Source: Geomonas anaerohicana (GTDB lineage Bacteria; Desulfobacterota; Desulfuromonadia; Geobacterales; Geobacteraceae). From it: DNA of 64,000 bases. Below the pieces are notes generated by a model. That model made no database searches, had not been told where the DNA came from, and was given only the letters and a program-made list of their open reading frames with translations. The stretch's first letter is position 1. Each line of letters opens with the position of its first letter. Made by a program: the position numbers and the translations under genes. Below are positions 1 through 9,128 of the stretch, in pieces. The stretch lies in assembly GCF_016458305.1 (NCBI RefSeq), contig NZ_JAEMHL010000004.1, positions 310,001 through 374,000 of the forward strand, read 5' to 3'.

Positions 1-434
1 TCGTGGTCGCCGGGCACACCGGCGCCGTGAACCGCGCCATCGAGATCGCCAAGGCCAAGGGGTTCAGGAAGGCCATGCTGCTGCCGGTATCCGCACCCTT
101 CCACTGCGCGCTGATGAAGCCCGCCGCCGACAGGCTGGCCCAGACGCTGGAAGCTGTGCAGGTGCACGCGCTGACCGCCCCGGTGGTCAGTAACGTCGAG
201 GCGAAGCCGAACTCCGACGCGGCCCGCGTCAAGCCGCTCCTCGTGGAGCAGGTCTGTGCACCGGTCCTTTGGGAGCAGATCATCCAGAACATCGTCGCCG
301 CCGGCGTCACCAACTTCGTCGAGATCGGCCCGGGCAAGGTGCTGGCCGGCCTCGTCAAGAGGATCGACAAGGAAGCGGCCTGCGTGAACGTGCAGGACGC
401 GGCAGGCGTAAAAGCAATCACGGAGGTGGCGTAA
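1..434 (+). CDS. fabD: Malonyl-CoA:ACP transacylase, C-terminal part (5' cut by window)
   Basis: FabD moves malonyl from CoA to acyl carrier protein, supplying the extender unit for fatty acid synthesis in the cytoplasm. Only the last ~144 residues are present, because the frame is open to the window edge. Visible family features are VSAPFHCALM, carrying the active-site histidine after the ferredoxin-like subdomain, and FVEIGPGKVLAGLVKRI near the C-terminus. The stop codon overlaps the fabG start (TAATG), so the two are translationally coupled. The neighbours fabG, acpP and fabF support the assignment. Confidence 0.95.
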   Translation, partial: VVAGHTGAVNRAIEIAKAKGFRKAMLLPVSAPFHCALMKPAADRLAQTLEAVQVHALTAPVVSNVEAKPNSDAARVKPLLVEQVCAPVLWEQIIQNIVAAGVTNFVEIGPGKVLAGLVKRIDKEAACVNVQDAAGVKAITEVA

Positions 435-1174
435 TGAGCCTGAACGGACAGGTAGCAGTCGTCACCGGTGCCTCCCGCGGCATCGGCCGGGCCATCGCCC
501 TCAAACTCGCGCAAGAGGGCGCCGCCGTGGTGGTGACCGCCACCACCGAGCAGGGCGCCGCCAGGACCGCCGACGAGATCGTCGCCGCGGGTGGCAAGGC
601 TCTCGCGGTCAAGGTCGACGTTTCGGTCGCCGCCGAGGTTGAGAGCCTCTTCAAGCAGTCAGTGGAGGCCTTCGGCAAGGTTGACATCCTGGTCAACAAC
701 GCCGGCATCACCAAGGACGGCCTGCTCCTCAGGATGAAGGAAGAGGACTGGGACGCGGTGCTCGACATCAACCTGAAGGGTTGCTTCAACTGCACCCGCG
801 AGGCCGCGAAGCTGATGTCCAAGGCGCGCTTCGGCAGGATCGTCAACGTCTCCTCCGTCGTGGGCGAGATGGGCAACCCCGGCCAGGCCAACTACTGCGC
901 CTCCAAGGCGGGCATGATCGGCCTCACCAAGTCGGTGGCCAAGGAACTCGCCCGCAGAAACGTCACCGTCAACGCGGTCACCCCGGGCTTCATCGAGACC
1001 GACATGACCTCCGAGCTCTCCGAAAAGACCAGGGAGGCGCTCCAGGAGCAGATTCCCATGGGCAGACTCGGCAGTGCGGATGACATAGCGGGGGCGGTCT
1101 TGTTCCTCGTTTCCGACGCCGCGGCATACGTCACCGGGCACGTTCTTTCGGTGAACGGCGGCATGTACATGTGA
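434..1174 (+). CDS. fabG: 3-oxoacyl-ACP reductase FabG
   Basis: NADPH-dependent reduction of 3-oxoacyl-ACP, the first reductive step of elongation. It is a 246-residue classical short-chain dehydrogenase: the TGASRGIG nucleotide-binding motif is at 11-18, NNAG at 88-91, and the catalytic set Ser141, Tyr154, Lys158 lies within SSVVGEMGNPGQANYCASK. The start at 434 is chosen because the preceding gene's TAA overlaps this ATG and GGAGGTG lies just upstream. An upstream in-frame extension would run into fabD. Length and C-terminal VNGGMYM are typical of FabG. Confidence 0.96.
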   Translation: MSLNGQVAVVTGASRGIGRAIALKLAQEGAAVVVTATTEQGAARTADEIVAAGGKALAVKVDVSVAAEVESLFKQSVEAFGKVDILVNNAGITKDGLLLRMKEEDWDAVLDINLKGCFNCTREAAKLMSKARFGRIVNVSSVVGEMGNPGQANYCASKAGMIGLTKSVAKELARRNVTVNAVTPGFIETDMTSELSEKTREALQEQIPMGRLGSADDIAGAVLFLVSDAAAYVTGHVLSVNGGMYM

Positions 1175-1311
1175 GTCGCCTGACGGCGTTGTTTTTACTT
1201 TCAGCGCCAAAAATACCTTTTGCAAATTCTACTTTTCATGCTATGAAATAGCAGTCTTGGGCACAACAAATCAAATAACGTCTAACGTTACAATCAAATG
1301 GAGGTAATTGA

Positions 1312-1545
1312 ATGGCTTCGATCGAGAAACGCATTAAAGAGATAGTCGCTGAGCAGCTTGGTGTTGACGAGGCTCAGGTGACCAACGAGTCCTCCTTCAT
1401 GGACGACCTGGGCGCCGACTCCCTGGATACCGTAGAACTGGTGATGGCGCTTGAGGAAGAGTTCGAAATCGAGATCTCCGACGAGGACGCCGAGAAGATC
1501 CAGTCGGTACAGGACGCAATCGACTACATCACTGATCACACCTAG
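1312..1545 (+). CDS. acpP: Acyl carrier protein
   Basis: A 77-residue acidic carrier protein that holds growing acyl chains on 4'-phosphopantetheine. The attachment serine is in [11 protein letters not shown] strong ribosome site (GGAGG) precedes the ATG. The 137-bp gap after fabG is AT-rich and contains two direct TAACGT copies (1276-1281 and 1283-1288), which may belong to a separate promoter or operator; this is inference. The gene is followed by a short hairpin with a T-run before fabF, so acpP may be made in excess of fabF. Confidence 0.97.
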   Translation: MASIEKRIKEIVAEQLGVDEAQVTNESSFMDDLGADSLDTVELVMALEEEFEIEISDEDAEKIQSVQDAIDYITDHT

Positions 1546-1552
1546 TAGAGAG

Positions 1553-1576
1553 GGGGGAGTTATGCTTCCCCTTTTT
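1553..1576 (+). terminator. Intercistronic hairpin with T-run after acpP
   Basis: GGGGGAG and CTTCCCC pair across the loop TTATG (one G-U pair), followed by five T. It lies between acpP and fabF, where transcription must continue, so it probably acts as a partial terminator or mRNA 3'-end stabiliser. Confidence 0.55.
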
Positions 1577-1629
1577 CATGCCGCCTCCGGGCGGCCATGA
1601 GTCAACAGTACCTAAGGAGAGTTCAGAGT

Positions 1630-2862
1630 ATGAGAAGAGTTGTTGTCACGGGGGTAGGCGTGGTTTCCCCGCTGGGGACCGGGAACGGCAAGAACTGGGA
1701 TGCACTGGTATCCGGCACGTCCGGCATCGCTCCCATTACCCGTTTTGATGCCTCCGACCTGCCGGTGAAAATCGCCGGCGAGGTGAAGGATTTCGTTGCT
1801 GAAGATTTCATCGACAAGAAAGAGATCAAGAAGATGGATCTCTTTATCCAGTACGCGCTGGCTGCGGCCCACTTCGCCATGGAAGACTCCGGCCTGCAGA
1901 TCACCGAGGAAAATGCCGAGCGCGTGGGCGTCCTGGTGGGCGCCGGCCTGGGCGGGCTTCCCGCCATCGAGCGTTACCATTCGGCGCTGCTGGAGGGGGG
2001 ATACAAGAAGGTCTCCCCGTTCTTCATCCCGATGCTGATCATCAACCTCGCTCCGGGGCACATCTCTATCAAGTACGGCGCGAAAGGCCCGAACGTCTCC
2101 TCCGTTTCCGCCTGCGCTACCGGCACCCACTCCATCGGTGACGCGTACCATATGATCCAGCGCGGCGACGCCGACGCCATGATCGCGGGCGGCACCGAGT
2201 CCACCGTGACCCCGCTCGGTATCGGCGGCTTCTCGGTGATGAAGGCGCTCTCCACCAACAACGACAACCCGGCCGGCGCTTCGCGTCCGTTCGACCTGGG
2301 CAGGGACGGTTTCGTCCTCTCCGAGGGTGCCGGCATCGTCGTGCTCGAGGAGTACGAGGCGGCCAAGGCACGCGGCGCCAAGATCTACGGTGAAGTCGTG
2401 GGCTACGGTCTGTCCGGCGACGCCTACCACCTGACCTCTCCTGCCCCGGGCGGCGAGGGCGCGGCGCGCTGCATGAAGATGGCGCTGCGCACTGCGGGCA
2501 TCAACCCGGAGCAGGTCGACTACATCAACGCCCACGGCACCTCGACCCCGTTCGGGGACGTCGGCGAGACCACCGCGATCAAGACCGTCTTCGGCGATCA
2601 CGCCTACAAGCTGATGGTTTCCTCTACCAAGTCGATGACCGGCCACCTGCTCGGTGCTGCCGGCGGCGTCGAGGCTGTCTTCTCCCTGATGGCGATGCAG
2701 AACTCGGTAGTGCCTCCGACCATCAACTACACCGATCCGGATCCTGAGTGCGATCTCGACTACGTGCCCAACACGGCACGCGAGGCGAAGCTCGAGTACG
2801 CCATGAGCAACTCCTTCGGCTTCGGCGGCACCAACGCGTCGCTGCTCTTCAAGAGGGTCTAG
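1630..2862 (+). CDS. fabF: 3-oxoacyl-ACP synthase II
   Basis: Condenses acyl-ACP with malonyl-ACP (elongating KAS II type). It has 410 residues with the KAS catalytic triad: Cys162 in [11 protein letters not shown], a histidine in [12 protein letters not shown] and a histidine in [12 protein letters not shown]. The C-terminal [12 protein letters not shown] motif is present. ATG 1630 is preferred because TAAGGAG precedes it and [12 protein letters not shown] is the usual N-terminus; an in-frame ATG at 1597 has no ribosome site. rpiB starts 2 bp after the stop. Confidence 0.96.
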   Translation: MRRVVVTGVGVVSPLGTGNGKNWDALVSGTSGIAPITRFDASDLPVKIAGEVKDFVAEDFIDKKEIKKMDLFIQYALAAAHFAMEDSGLQITEENAERVGVLVGAGLGGLPAIERYHSALLEGGYKKVSPFFIPMLIINLAPGHISIKYGAKGPNVSSVSACATGTHSIGDAYHMIQRGDADAMIAGGTESTVTPLGIGGFSVMKALSTNNDNPAGASRPFDLGRDGFVLSEGAGIVVLEEYEAAKARGAKIYGEVVGYGLSGDAYHLTSPAPGGEGAARCMKMALRTAGINPEQVDYINAHGTSTPFGDVGETTAIKTVFGDHAYKLMVSSTKSMTGHLLGAAGGVEAVFSLMAMQNSVVPPTINYTDPDPECDLDYVPNTAREAKLEYAMSNSFGFGGTNASLLFKRV

Positions 2863-2864
2863 TC

Positions 2865-3311
2865 ATGATAGTTCTCGGTAGCGATCACGGCGGGCTGGAT
2901 CTCAAGAACGAGATCAGGAAGATGCTCGAGGCGCGCGGTCTTCCCTGCGAAGACCTCGGTACCCACAACGGCGATTCCGTCGACTACCCCGATTTCGGGA
3001 TAGCGGTATCCCGCCGCGTCTCCGAGGGGAGCGCCGAGAAGGGGATCCTGGTCTGCGGCACCGGCATCGGCATGTCCATCGTGGCCAACAAGTTCCCCGG
3101 CATCCGTGCGGCGCTGGCCACCGACGTCTTCATGGCGACCATGGCCAAGGAGCACAACAACGCCAACATCCTGGTGCTGGGCGGCCGCGTGCTGGAGACC
3201 GAGAAGGCCCGCGAGATGGTGGCGGCCTGGCTCGACACCGAGTTCGCCGCGGGCAGGCACCAGAAGCGGCTGGACAAGATCGCCGAAGTGGAGCGCGAAC
3301 TCAAGGGATGA
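2865..3311 (+). CDS. rpiB: Ribose-5-phosphate isomerase B
   Basis: Interconverts ribose 5-phosphate and ribulose 5-phosphate in the non-oxidative pentose phosphate pathway. It has 148 residues of the RpiB/LacAB fold: GSDHGG near the N-terminus, the active-site cysteine region LVCGTGIGMSIVANK, and the HNNANILVLGGR segment. The start is the ATG 2 bp after the fabF stop, so the two are probably co-translated. The fabF-rpiB-glyA order is often seen in Geobacter relatives (from memory). Confidence 0.94.
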   Translation: MIVLGSDHGGLDLKNEIRKMLEARGLPCEDLGTHNGDSVDYPDFGIAVSRRVSEGSAEKGILVCGTGIGMSIVANKFPGIRAALATDVFMATMAKEHNNANILVLGGRVLETEKAREMVAAWLDTEFAAGRHQKRLDKIAEVERELKG

Positions 3312-3377
3312 TGCATCACCCAAAAGCGAGCGGGTCAGCACAGCGGCACTGGTAAGACAAACGATTCTAAAGCACGG

Positions 3378-3404
3378 AACGGGACTCCCAGAGTCCCGTT
3401 TTCT
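3378..3404 (+). terminator. Rho-independent terminator between rpiB and glyA
   Basis: The nine-base arms AACGGGACT and AGTCCCGTT enclose loop CCCAG and are followed by a short T-rich tract. It lies 66 bp after rpiB and 37 bp before glyA, so glyA probably needs its own promoter or depends on readthrough. Confidence 0.7.
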
Positions 3405-3440
3405 CATTTCAACAGCACTTTTTCACTAGGAGAGTCAGAC

Positions 3441-4688
3441 ATGTCAGTACTGGAAACATTCGACCCGGCAGTGGCGGAAGTCATCAGGCACGAGACTGAG
3501 CGCCAGGAGTACAACCTCGAACTGATCGCCTCGGAGAACTTCGTTTCCCCGGCCGTGCTCGAGGCGCAGGGATCGGTTCTTACCAACAAGTACGCCGAGG
3601 GGTATCCCGGCAAGCGTTACTACGGTGGCTGCCACGAGGTGGACAAGGTCGAGAACCTGGCCATCGAGCGCGCCAAGGAACTGTTCGGCGCCGATCATGT
3701 CAACGTCCAGCCGCACTCCGGTTCCCAGGCCAACATGGCGGTCTACTTCTCCGTGCTGAAGCCGGGCGACACCGTGCTGGGCATGAACCTCGCCCACGGC
3801 GGCCATCTGACCCATGGCTCCCCGGTCAACTTCTCCGGCAAGCTCTTCAACATCGTTCCCTACGGCGTCTCCCAGGAGACCCAGACCATCGACTACGAGG
3901 AGTGCGAGCGTCTCGCCGTCGAGCACAAGCCGAAGATGATCGTCGTGGGCGCCTCCGCGTACCCGCGCATCATCGACTTCGAGGCCTTCCGTCGCATCGC
4001 CGACAAGGTGGGCGCCGTGGTCATGGTGGACATGGCCCACATCGCCGGCCTCGTTGCCGCGGGCCTGCACCCGAGCCCGGTTCCCTACGCCGAGTTCGTG
4101 ACCACCACCACCCATAAGACCCTGCGCGGACCGCGCGGCGGCATGATCATGTGCCGCGAGGAGTGGGCCAAGACCCTGAACTCCAACATCTTCCCGGGCA
4201 TCCAGGGCGGCCCGCTCATGCACGTCATCGCCGCCAAGGCCGTGGCGTTCAAGGAAGCGCTCTCCCCCGAGTTCAAGCAGTACCAGCAGCAGATTGTGAA
4301 GAACGCCCAGGCGCTCGCCGCCGGCCTCATGAGCCGCGGCTTTAAGCTCACCTCCGGCGGTACCGACAACCACCTGATGCTGGTGGACCTGTCCCAGACC
4401 GAGCTGACCGGCAAGGTAGCCGAGGAGGCACTCGACCGCGCCGGCATCACCGTCAACAAGAACGGCATACCCTTCGACACCCGCTCGCCGTTCATCACCT
4501 CCGGTATCCGCATCGGCACCCCGGCAGCCACCAGCCACGGCCTGAAAGAAGCCGAGATGGAGCAGGTGGCAGGCTTCATCGCCGAGGTCCTCGGCAACGT
4601 CAATGACGAGGCCAAACTCGCCGCGGTGAAGACCCAGGTGAACGCGCTGATGAAGCGCTTCCCGCTCTACGCCGACCGCCTGAAGTAA
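3441..4688 (+). CDS. glyA: Serine hydroxymethyltransferase
   Basis: PLP enzyme converting serine and tetrahydrofolate to glycine and 5,10-methylene-THF, the main source of one-carbon units. It has 415 residues, the full bacterial length. The N-terminal [20 protein letters not shown] and HSGSQAN segments are conserved. The PLP lysine is Lys226 in [21 protein letters not shown] precedes the ATG at a good distance. A strong terminator follows. Confidence 0.97.
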   Translation: MSVLETFDPAVAEVIRHETERQEYNLELIASENFVSPAVLEAQGSVLTNKYAEGYPGKRYYGGCHEVDKVENLAIERAKELFGADHVNVQPHSGSQANMAVYFSVLKPGDTVLGMNLAHGGHLTHGSPVNFSGKLFNIVPYGVSQETQTIDYEECERLAVEHKPKMIVVGASAYPRIIDFEAFRRIADKVGAVVMVDMAHIAGLVAAGLHPSPVPYAEFVTTTTHKTLRGPRGGMIMCREEWAKTLNSNIFPGIQGGPLMHVIAAKAVAFKEALSPEFKQYQQQIVKNAQALAAGLMSRGFKLTSGGTDNHLMLVDLSQTELTGKVAEEALDRAGITVNKNGIPFDTRSPFITSGIRIGTPAATSHGLKEAEMEQVAGFIAEVLGNVNDEAKLAAVKTQVNALMKRFPLYADRLK

Positions 4689-4711
4689 GGAGCCGGCCAT
4701 AATTGAAAGGG

Positions 4712-4743
4712 AAGGGGGGTGCCTTCAGGCACCCCCCTTTTTT
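4712..4743 (+). terminator. Strong rho-independent terminator after glyA
   Basis: A 12-bp stem (AAGGGGGGTGCC with GGCACCCCCCTT), tetraloop TTCA and a T-run, starting 23 bp after the glyA stop. Confidence 0.9.
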
Positions 4744-4759
4744 ATTCCCGGATAGGTCA

Positions 4760-4850
4760 CCTCCCCCCGGAGGGGGGAGGCTGGGAGGGGGGAAGCCCCA
4801 CCGTGACGCTGCGCGCCCCCTCCCTGTCCCTCCCCCTCCGGGGGCGGGGA
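4760..4850 (+). repeat. GC-rich palindromic intergenic repeat (family C)
   Basis: Two CCTCC..GGAGG palindromes face each other (around 4760-4790 and 4817-4850), joined by a spacer. A second copy with the same organisation is at 12034-12122. It lies between the glyA terminator and the radical SAM gene. It resembles REP/BIME-type elements; no coding capacity is seen. Confidence 0.7.
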
Positions 4851-4978
4851 CTCTGTTCGGCCATATCTGTCGTGAAGGAAGAGACCGCGAGTTTTAGCTG
4901 GAAAATGTGGAGGGGAATCCGGTATGGTTGACGCGGCCGGTTCCAACCGGCTCCTGATGCTTCAGCAGGGGGACGAGG

Positions 4979-5866
4979 ATGCACTTTTTTAACTACCACG
5001 AACCGCTCTTTCGCCCGCCCTCCGAGGCCGGCAGTCTCATCTTCCAGATCACCATCGGCTGCTCCCAGAACCGGTGCAAATTCTGCGGCATGTACAAGAT
5101 GAAGCAGTTCCGGATCCGCTCGCTGGATGAGATCTTCGCGGAGATCAGGTCCATCCCGCCGCGCTACCGCCCGGGCGTGCGGCGCGTGTTTCTGGCCGAC
5201 GGTGACGCCCTGATCTACCCGCAGCAGGGACTGGAGCGGATACTCGATGAACTTGCCGTGGTCTTTCCTTCCCTCACCCGGGTGGGAGCCTACGCCTCCC
5301 CGAACAGCTTGAACCTCAAGAGCGAGGAGGATCTGTCTGCCCTGCGGGCCAAAAAGCTCCGCATCCTGTACTACGGGCTGGAGAGCGGCGACGCGGAAAC
5401 CCTGCGGCTGATCGACAAGGGATTCGAACCGGACCAGATGCTGGAGCAGTGCCGCAAAGCAAAGGCTGCCGGGATGAAGCTTTCCATAACCGCCATCCTT
5501 GGGCTTGCGGGGAGAAAGCGCAGCGCCGAGCATGCTGCCGCCACCGCGGAGTGGATCACGGCGCTGTCGCCGGAATACTTTTCCCTGCTCACCATGTTCC
5601 AGCGCCACAACGACGACTTCCTGAAGCTGATCGAGCCGCTGAGCCACGGAGAAATTCTGCTGGAGACCCGCGCGCTGCTGGAGCGGCTGGCCCCGCAAGG
5701 AACGATCCTGCGCTCCAACCACGTCTCAAATTTCCTTAGCTTGGCCGGGAGCTATCCGAAGGACCGGCAGCGTCTCATCGATACGGTGGACGCCGCTCTG
5801 CTGGAAGCAAAAAGGGACCCCCGCTGGTACGCGGAGATCCCTTCTTATCAAGAGGAATACTACTAG
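4979..5866 (+). CDS. Radical SAM domain protein of unknown substrate
   Basis: 295 residues. The cluster motif is CSQNRCKFCGMYK near residue 28, giving CX4CX2C instead of the usual CX3CX2C. The later part has radical SAM-like features: FLADGDALIYP, YGLESGDAETLRLIDKG and a glycine-rich LGLAG. The start is chosen from the upstream GGGGGACGAGG. It stands alone between a repeat and a reverse-strand HTH gene whose stop lies 3 bp past its own, so no operon context hints at the substrate. Radical SAM membership is well supported; the reaction is unknown. Confidence 0.85.
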   Translation: MHFFNYHEPLFRPPSEAGSLIFQITIGCSQNRCKFCGMYKMKQFRIRSLDEIFAEIRSIPPRYRPGVRRVFLADGDALIYPQQGLERILDELAVVFPSLTRVGAYASPNSLNLKSEEDLSALRAKKLRILYYGLESGDAETLRLIDKGFEPDQMLEQCRKAKAAGMKLSITAILGLAGRKRSAEHAAATAEWITALSPEYFSLLTMFQRHNDDFLKLIEPLSHGEILLETRALLERLAPQGTILRSNHVSNFLSLAGSYPKDRQRLIDTVDAALLEAKRDPRWYAEIPSYQEEYY

Positions 5867-5869
5867 GTT

Positions 5870-6325
5870 CTATCTCGCCACGCCGCAGAGCCTCAGTTCG
5901 CTCTCCAACTTCTCCCGGGAGATGCCGAGTACGCGGCAGGCCTTCTCGCGGTCGCTCTGGTAGCGCTCCATCACCATCAGCAGCAGGGCTTTTTTCAGTG
6001 AGGCGGAGAGCTTGTCCATGACGCCCTGCCCTTGGTTTGCTGCCAGGGTGGAGACCAGGGGCTCCAGGTTTCTCTGGAACAGTTCGGCGCTCTCGTTCAC
6101 GGTGTGGCGCACCGGTTCGGTCCGCTTGAGTCGCACCACGTTCCCCACGCACTGGTCCATGTTGTCCTGCACGAAGCGCAGGGTGTCCCAGTGGCTGTCC
6201 ACGGACATGTAGCGCAGGTCGTCCTTGGTCCCTTCCGGTGCCCCCTTCTTCCTCAGGCGTACTTCCATAATGGTATAAGCGTAAGAGCCAGACCTTTCAT
6301 TGGTGCTGCGATCTCTGTATGCCAT
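5870..6325 (-). CDS. Small protein with C-terminal Fis-like helix-turn-helix
   Basis: 151 residues. The start at 6325 is chosen because GGGAGGACATC immediately precedes this ATG on the reverse strand and the upstream extension is not protein-like. The C-terminal ~45 residues (LKKALLLMVMERYQSDREKACRVLGISREKLESEL) follow the pattern of the Fis-type HTH found at the C-end of sigma-54 activators, but there is no AAA+ domain. The N-terminal two-thirds is unassigned. Convergent with the radical SAM gene and divergent from comEC. A DNA-binding role is inference. Confidence 0.65.
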   Translation of the reverse strand: MAYRDRSTNERSGSYAYTIMEVRLRKKGAPEGTKDDLRYMSVDSHWDTLRFVQDNMDQCVGNVVRLKRTEPVRHTVNESAELFQRNLEPLVSTLAANQGQGVMDKLSASLKKALLLMVMERYQSDREKACRVLGISREKLESELRLCGVAR

Positions 6326-6677
6326 GATGTCCTCCCGGATGTTGTGCCGTTTTCCCCTTCTTTTACAACTGGCGTACCAAAACTGACCGTGGTGGAGCGT
6401 ATGCCGTAACTGTCTGATTTTATTATGTAAAATGATGATGTTTCGGTCTGTGCCCGATGGGCTCGGAAAGGGCTTGTCTGTGCTAAACCTGCACAACGAG
6501 CTTGTTCGATGTTTGATTTGTGCTGGAATATCGAGGTGTTGAGCGCATTGCGAACTCTGAACAGCAGTATGGGAATGCACAGACGGCGTTGTGCAACCTT
6601 TGCCATCTGCTATAACGTGTGTTGTTTTTAATCGTTTTGGTGATGGCGCTCACAACTCGGAAGCGGGGAGGTGACCT
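6326..6677. other. Divergent intergenic region before comEC
   Basis: About 350 bp between the reverse HTH gene and comEC. It is more AT-rich than its surroundings, as expected of divergent promoters. I see no convincing gene and no clear consensus promoter. The only firm element is the ribosome-binding sequence GGGGAGGTGA at 6664-6673 serving comEC. Confidence 0.5.
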
Positions 6678-6695
6678 CTGGAGAGACCACTGCTG

Positions 6696-9053
6696 GTGCC
6701 GCTGGCCGCGTTGATCGCAGGTCTGGCCACCACCCACCTGTCTGAAACCTTTCCCCCCACCTGGTCCCTGCCAGCCTTGCTTGTCGTTACCCTGGCAGCC
6801 ACCTTCACCCGTTCGCGATCCCCCTTCCTGCTGGCTTTAACCTTGCTCTTCTTCGCGTGGGGCCAGTTATCGTTGCAGCCGTTTCTGCTGCCGCTACCGG
6901 GATTGGAGCGGTTCGCCTCGGACCGGCCGGTGGTGATCGAGGGGGTGCTGGACGCGCGGGCGGAACCCGGCGCGACAGGGGGGAGCCGGGTCTATGTGCA
7001 GGTCGAGCGGGTCAGCAATGAGGGGAGAGAACAGGGGGCGTCGGGGCGGCTGCTGGTATTCGTGAAAGAGGGACGTGCGGGACTGCGTATCGGGGACAGG
7101 ATACGATTTTCTTCCCGGATCCGTGTACCGCGCAACCTGGGGCTGCCCGGTGAGTCCGACTGGGTGCGCAGGCTGGCCTATCAACAGGTGCATGTCACCG
7201 GATTTGTGCTGACGGCTGATGACCTGGTGCTGCTGCGAGCGGGCGAGGGGCGGCTGCACGACATCGACCTGCTGGCTGAGAGGCTCGGGCGTTTCATCAC
7301 CAGGGTGGAACCGGGGCCAGAGGGTGGAGTCCTGAAGGCACTGCTCCTTGGCGACCGGGGCGACGTGCCGGAGCAGTTGCAGGAGGCTTTTGCCCGCAGC
7401 GGAGTGAACCACATCCTTTCCATTTCCGGCTTCCACGTCGGCATCGTGTTCCTGTCTCTGTGCCAGTTCCTCTACTACCTGGCCCGGCGCTCCGAATGGC
7501 TCGCCCTGCACCTCAAACTGAGACCGCTGGTCATGCTGGCCTCCCTGCCCATGGTGGTCTTCTACCTGTTCCTTTCCGGGCAGGCACCCGCCACGCTGCG
7601 CAGCGTGCTGATGATCTGCGTGGTCGTGGCCGCGCTGCAAATGAAACGGGAAGTAGACCCCGTGCACACCATCATGCTGGCCGCCTGCGCCATCCTGTCT
7701 GTGGCACCGCAACTGGCATTCGACGTCTCTTTTCAGCTCTCCTTCCTGGCTATCTGGGGGCTGTCCGTCCTGACGCCGACTCTGTCCAAAGCGCAGGATA
7801 AGGCTGGGAAAGTGATCCGGTGGGTGGTGCTGCTTTTTATCGCTTCAGTGGCAGCCATAGTCGCCACCTCTGTCCATGTTGCCTATTACTTCCAACGGAT
7901 ATCGTTGGTTGGGCTGGTCGCCAATCTCCTGGTGGTGCCGCTCATGGGCTACGGCGCAGTAGTTCTTGGTTTCAGTGCCCTGGTCCTGGGCTGCCTGTGG
8001 GAAACGCCTGCCACCGTGCTGCTGCACCTAGCGGCCACCCTGGTGCGCTGGTCGGATCGGGTGGTAGAGCAATTATCCCGCGCCCCAGTTTTTACAGCTT
8101 ACGTCCCGGATCGCCTGGACCTTCTGCTGGCGTGCCTGGTGCTCTGTGCAGTGACGTTCATCAAGTTGCGAGGATGGCGTCATGCGACCGTGTTCGCGCT
8201 GGTGGTAGCACTGGTTGTGCGCGCGGTGCCCGCTGCCCAGGCTAACGACGGCATCATGCGGTTGTACTTTCTGAGCGTGGGGCAGGGGGACGCCGCGCTG
8301 GTGCATTTGCCGGACGGAAAGTGGATGCTGGTCGACGGCGGCGGCAATGCCACGGACAGCGACATGAAAGTGGGGGCACGCCTGTTGCTCCCTGCCTTGC
8401 GAGCCCTCTCGGTACGGCGCATCGATTACCTGGTCCTGTCACACGGCCATCCGGACCACCTGCAAGGGGGGGTGTACCTGGCGGCCAATTTCGAGGTGGG
8501 GGAGTTGGTCGTCCACCACCAGACCCTGGCTGCCCCTGAGTTGCAGCAGTTGAAATGGGTTGCAACCGCACGTGGCGTTCCGGTGCAGCAACTTGGAGGG
8601 GAGCTGACGCCACTGCAGGTGGGAGGCGCGCAGCTCGAACCGCTGTGGCCGGTTGCCGGGCAGGCACCGGAGGCGGACACGAACGGGGGCTCCCTGGTAT
8701 TCCGTCTGGTCCACGGCAAAAGTTCCGTTCTCTTCACCGGTGATATCGGCGTGCGTGAAGAGCGGGAACTTCTTGAACGGGGTATTCTGCAGCGAAGCAA
8801 CCTGTTGAAGGTGGCGCATCACGGTAGCCGGTATTCTTCCAGCGAACCCTTTGTGGCAGCGGTGCGGCCGGCTGTCGCGATCATCTCCGCAGGATACCGT
8901 AACGCCTTTCGCCTCCCAGCGGCGGAGACCCTGGACAGACTGCAACGTCACGGCGTCAGAATCTACCGCACCGACCTGGAAGGAACCATCGAGGTGGTCT
9001 GCAAAGCGGATGGTGTTCTCATATTATCGGCTCCTTATGGGCATTTTAATTGA
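6696..9053 (+). CDS. comEC: DNA internalisation competence protein ComEC/Rec2
   Basis: Polytopic inner-membrane protein that passes single-stranded DNA into the cytoplasm during natural transformation. About 785 residues: hydrophobic N-terminus, an OB-like DUF4131 region (~65-180), the competence domain with multiple membrane segments (SGVNHILSISGFHVGIV at ~235), and a C-terminal metallo-beta-lactamase domain with SHGHPDH near 580 and the later AHHGSRYSS. GTG 6696 is the first standard start, but the ribosome site at 6664-6673 is placed for CTG 6678, which would add MERPLL; the true start may be CTG. No other competence genes are nearby. Confidence 0.9.
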   Translation: MPLAALIAGLATTHLSETFPPTWSLPALLVVTLAATFTRSRSPFLLALTLLFFAWGQLSLQPFLLPLPGLERFASDRPVVIEGVLDARAEPGATGGSRVYVQVERVSNEGREQGASGRLLVFVKEGRAGLRIGDRIRFSSRIRVPRNLGLPGESDWVRRLAYQQVHVTGFVLTADDLVLLRAGEGRLHDIDLLAERLGRFITRVEPGPEGGVLKALLLGDRGDVPEQLQEAFARSGVNHILSISGFHVGIVFLSLCQFLYYLARRSEWLALHLKLRPLVMLASLPMVVFYLFLSGQAPATLRSVLMICVVVAALQMKREVDPVHTIMLAACAILSVAPQLAFDVSFQLSFLAIWGLSVLTPTLSKAQDKAGKVIRWVVLLFIASVAAIVATSVHVAYYFQRISLVGLVANLLVVPLMGYGAVVLGFSALVLGCLWETPATVLLHLAATLVRWSDRVVEQLSRAPVFTAYVPDRLDLLLACLVLCAVTFIKLRGWRHATVFALVVALVVRAVPAAQANDGIMRLYFLSVGQGDAALVHLPDGKWMLVDGGGNATDSDMKVGARLLLPALRALSVRRIDYLVLSHGHPDHLQGGVYLAANFEVGELVVHHQTLAAPELQQLKWVATARGVPVQQLGGELTPLQVGGAQLEPLWPVAGQAPEADTNGGSLVFRLVHGKSSVLFTGDIGVREERELLERGILQRSNLLKVAHHGSRYSSSEPFVAAVRPAVAIISAGYRNAFRLPAAETLDRLQRHGVRIYRTDLEGTIEVVCKADGVLILSAPYGHFN

Positions 9054-9079
9054 CACTCAAGAGTTCTATCTGCTAGTTT
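9050..9079 (+). promoter_or_regulatory. Candidate sigma-70 promoter for the GGDEF response regulator
   Basis: Minus-35 TTGACA (9050-9055), 18-bp spacer, minus-10-like TAGTTT (9074-9079). It begins at the comEC stop codon and lies 50 bp before the next start. The minus-10 is imperfect. Confidence 0.5.
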
Positions 9080-9128
9080 ATGCTGGCATTGCCCCCTGTA
9101 TCACCCGACCATCCAGGAGATTCTTTGC

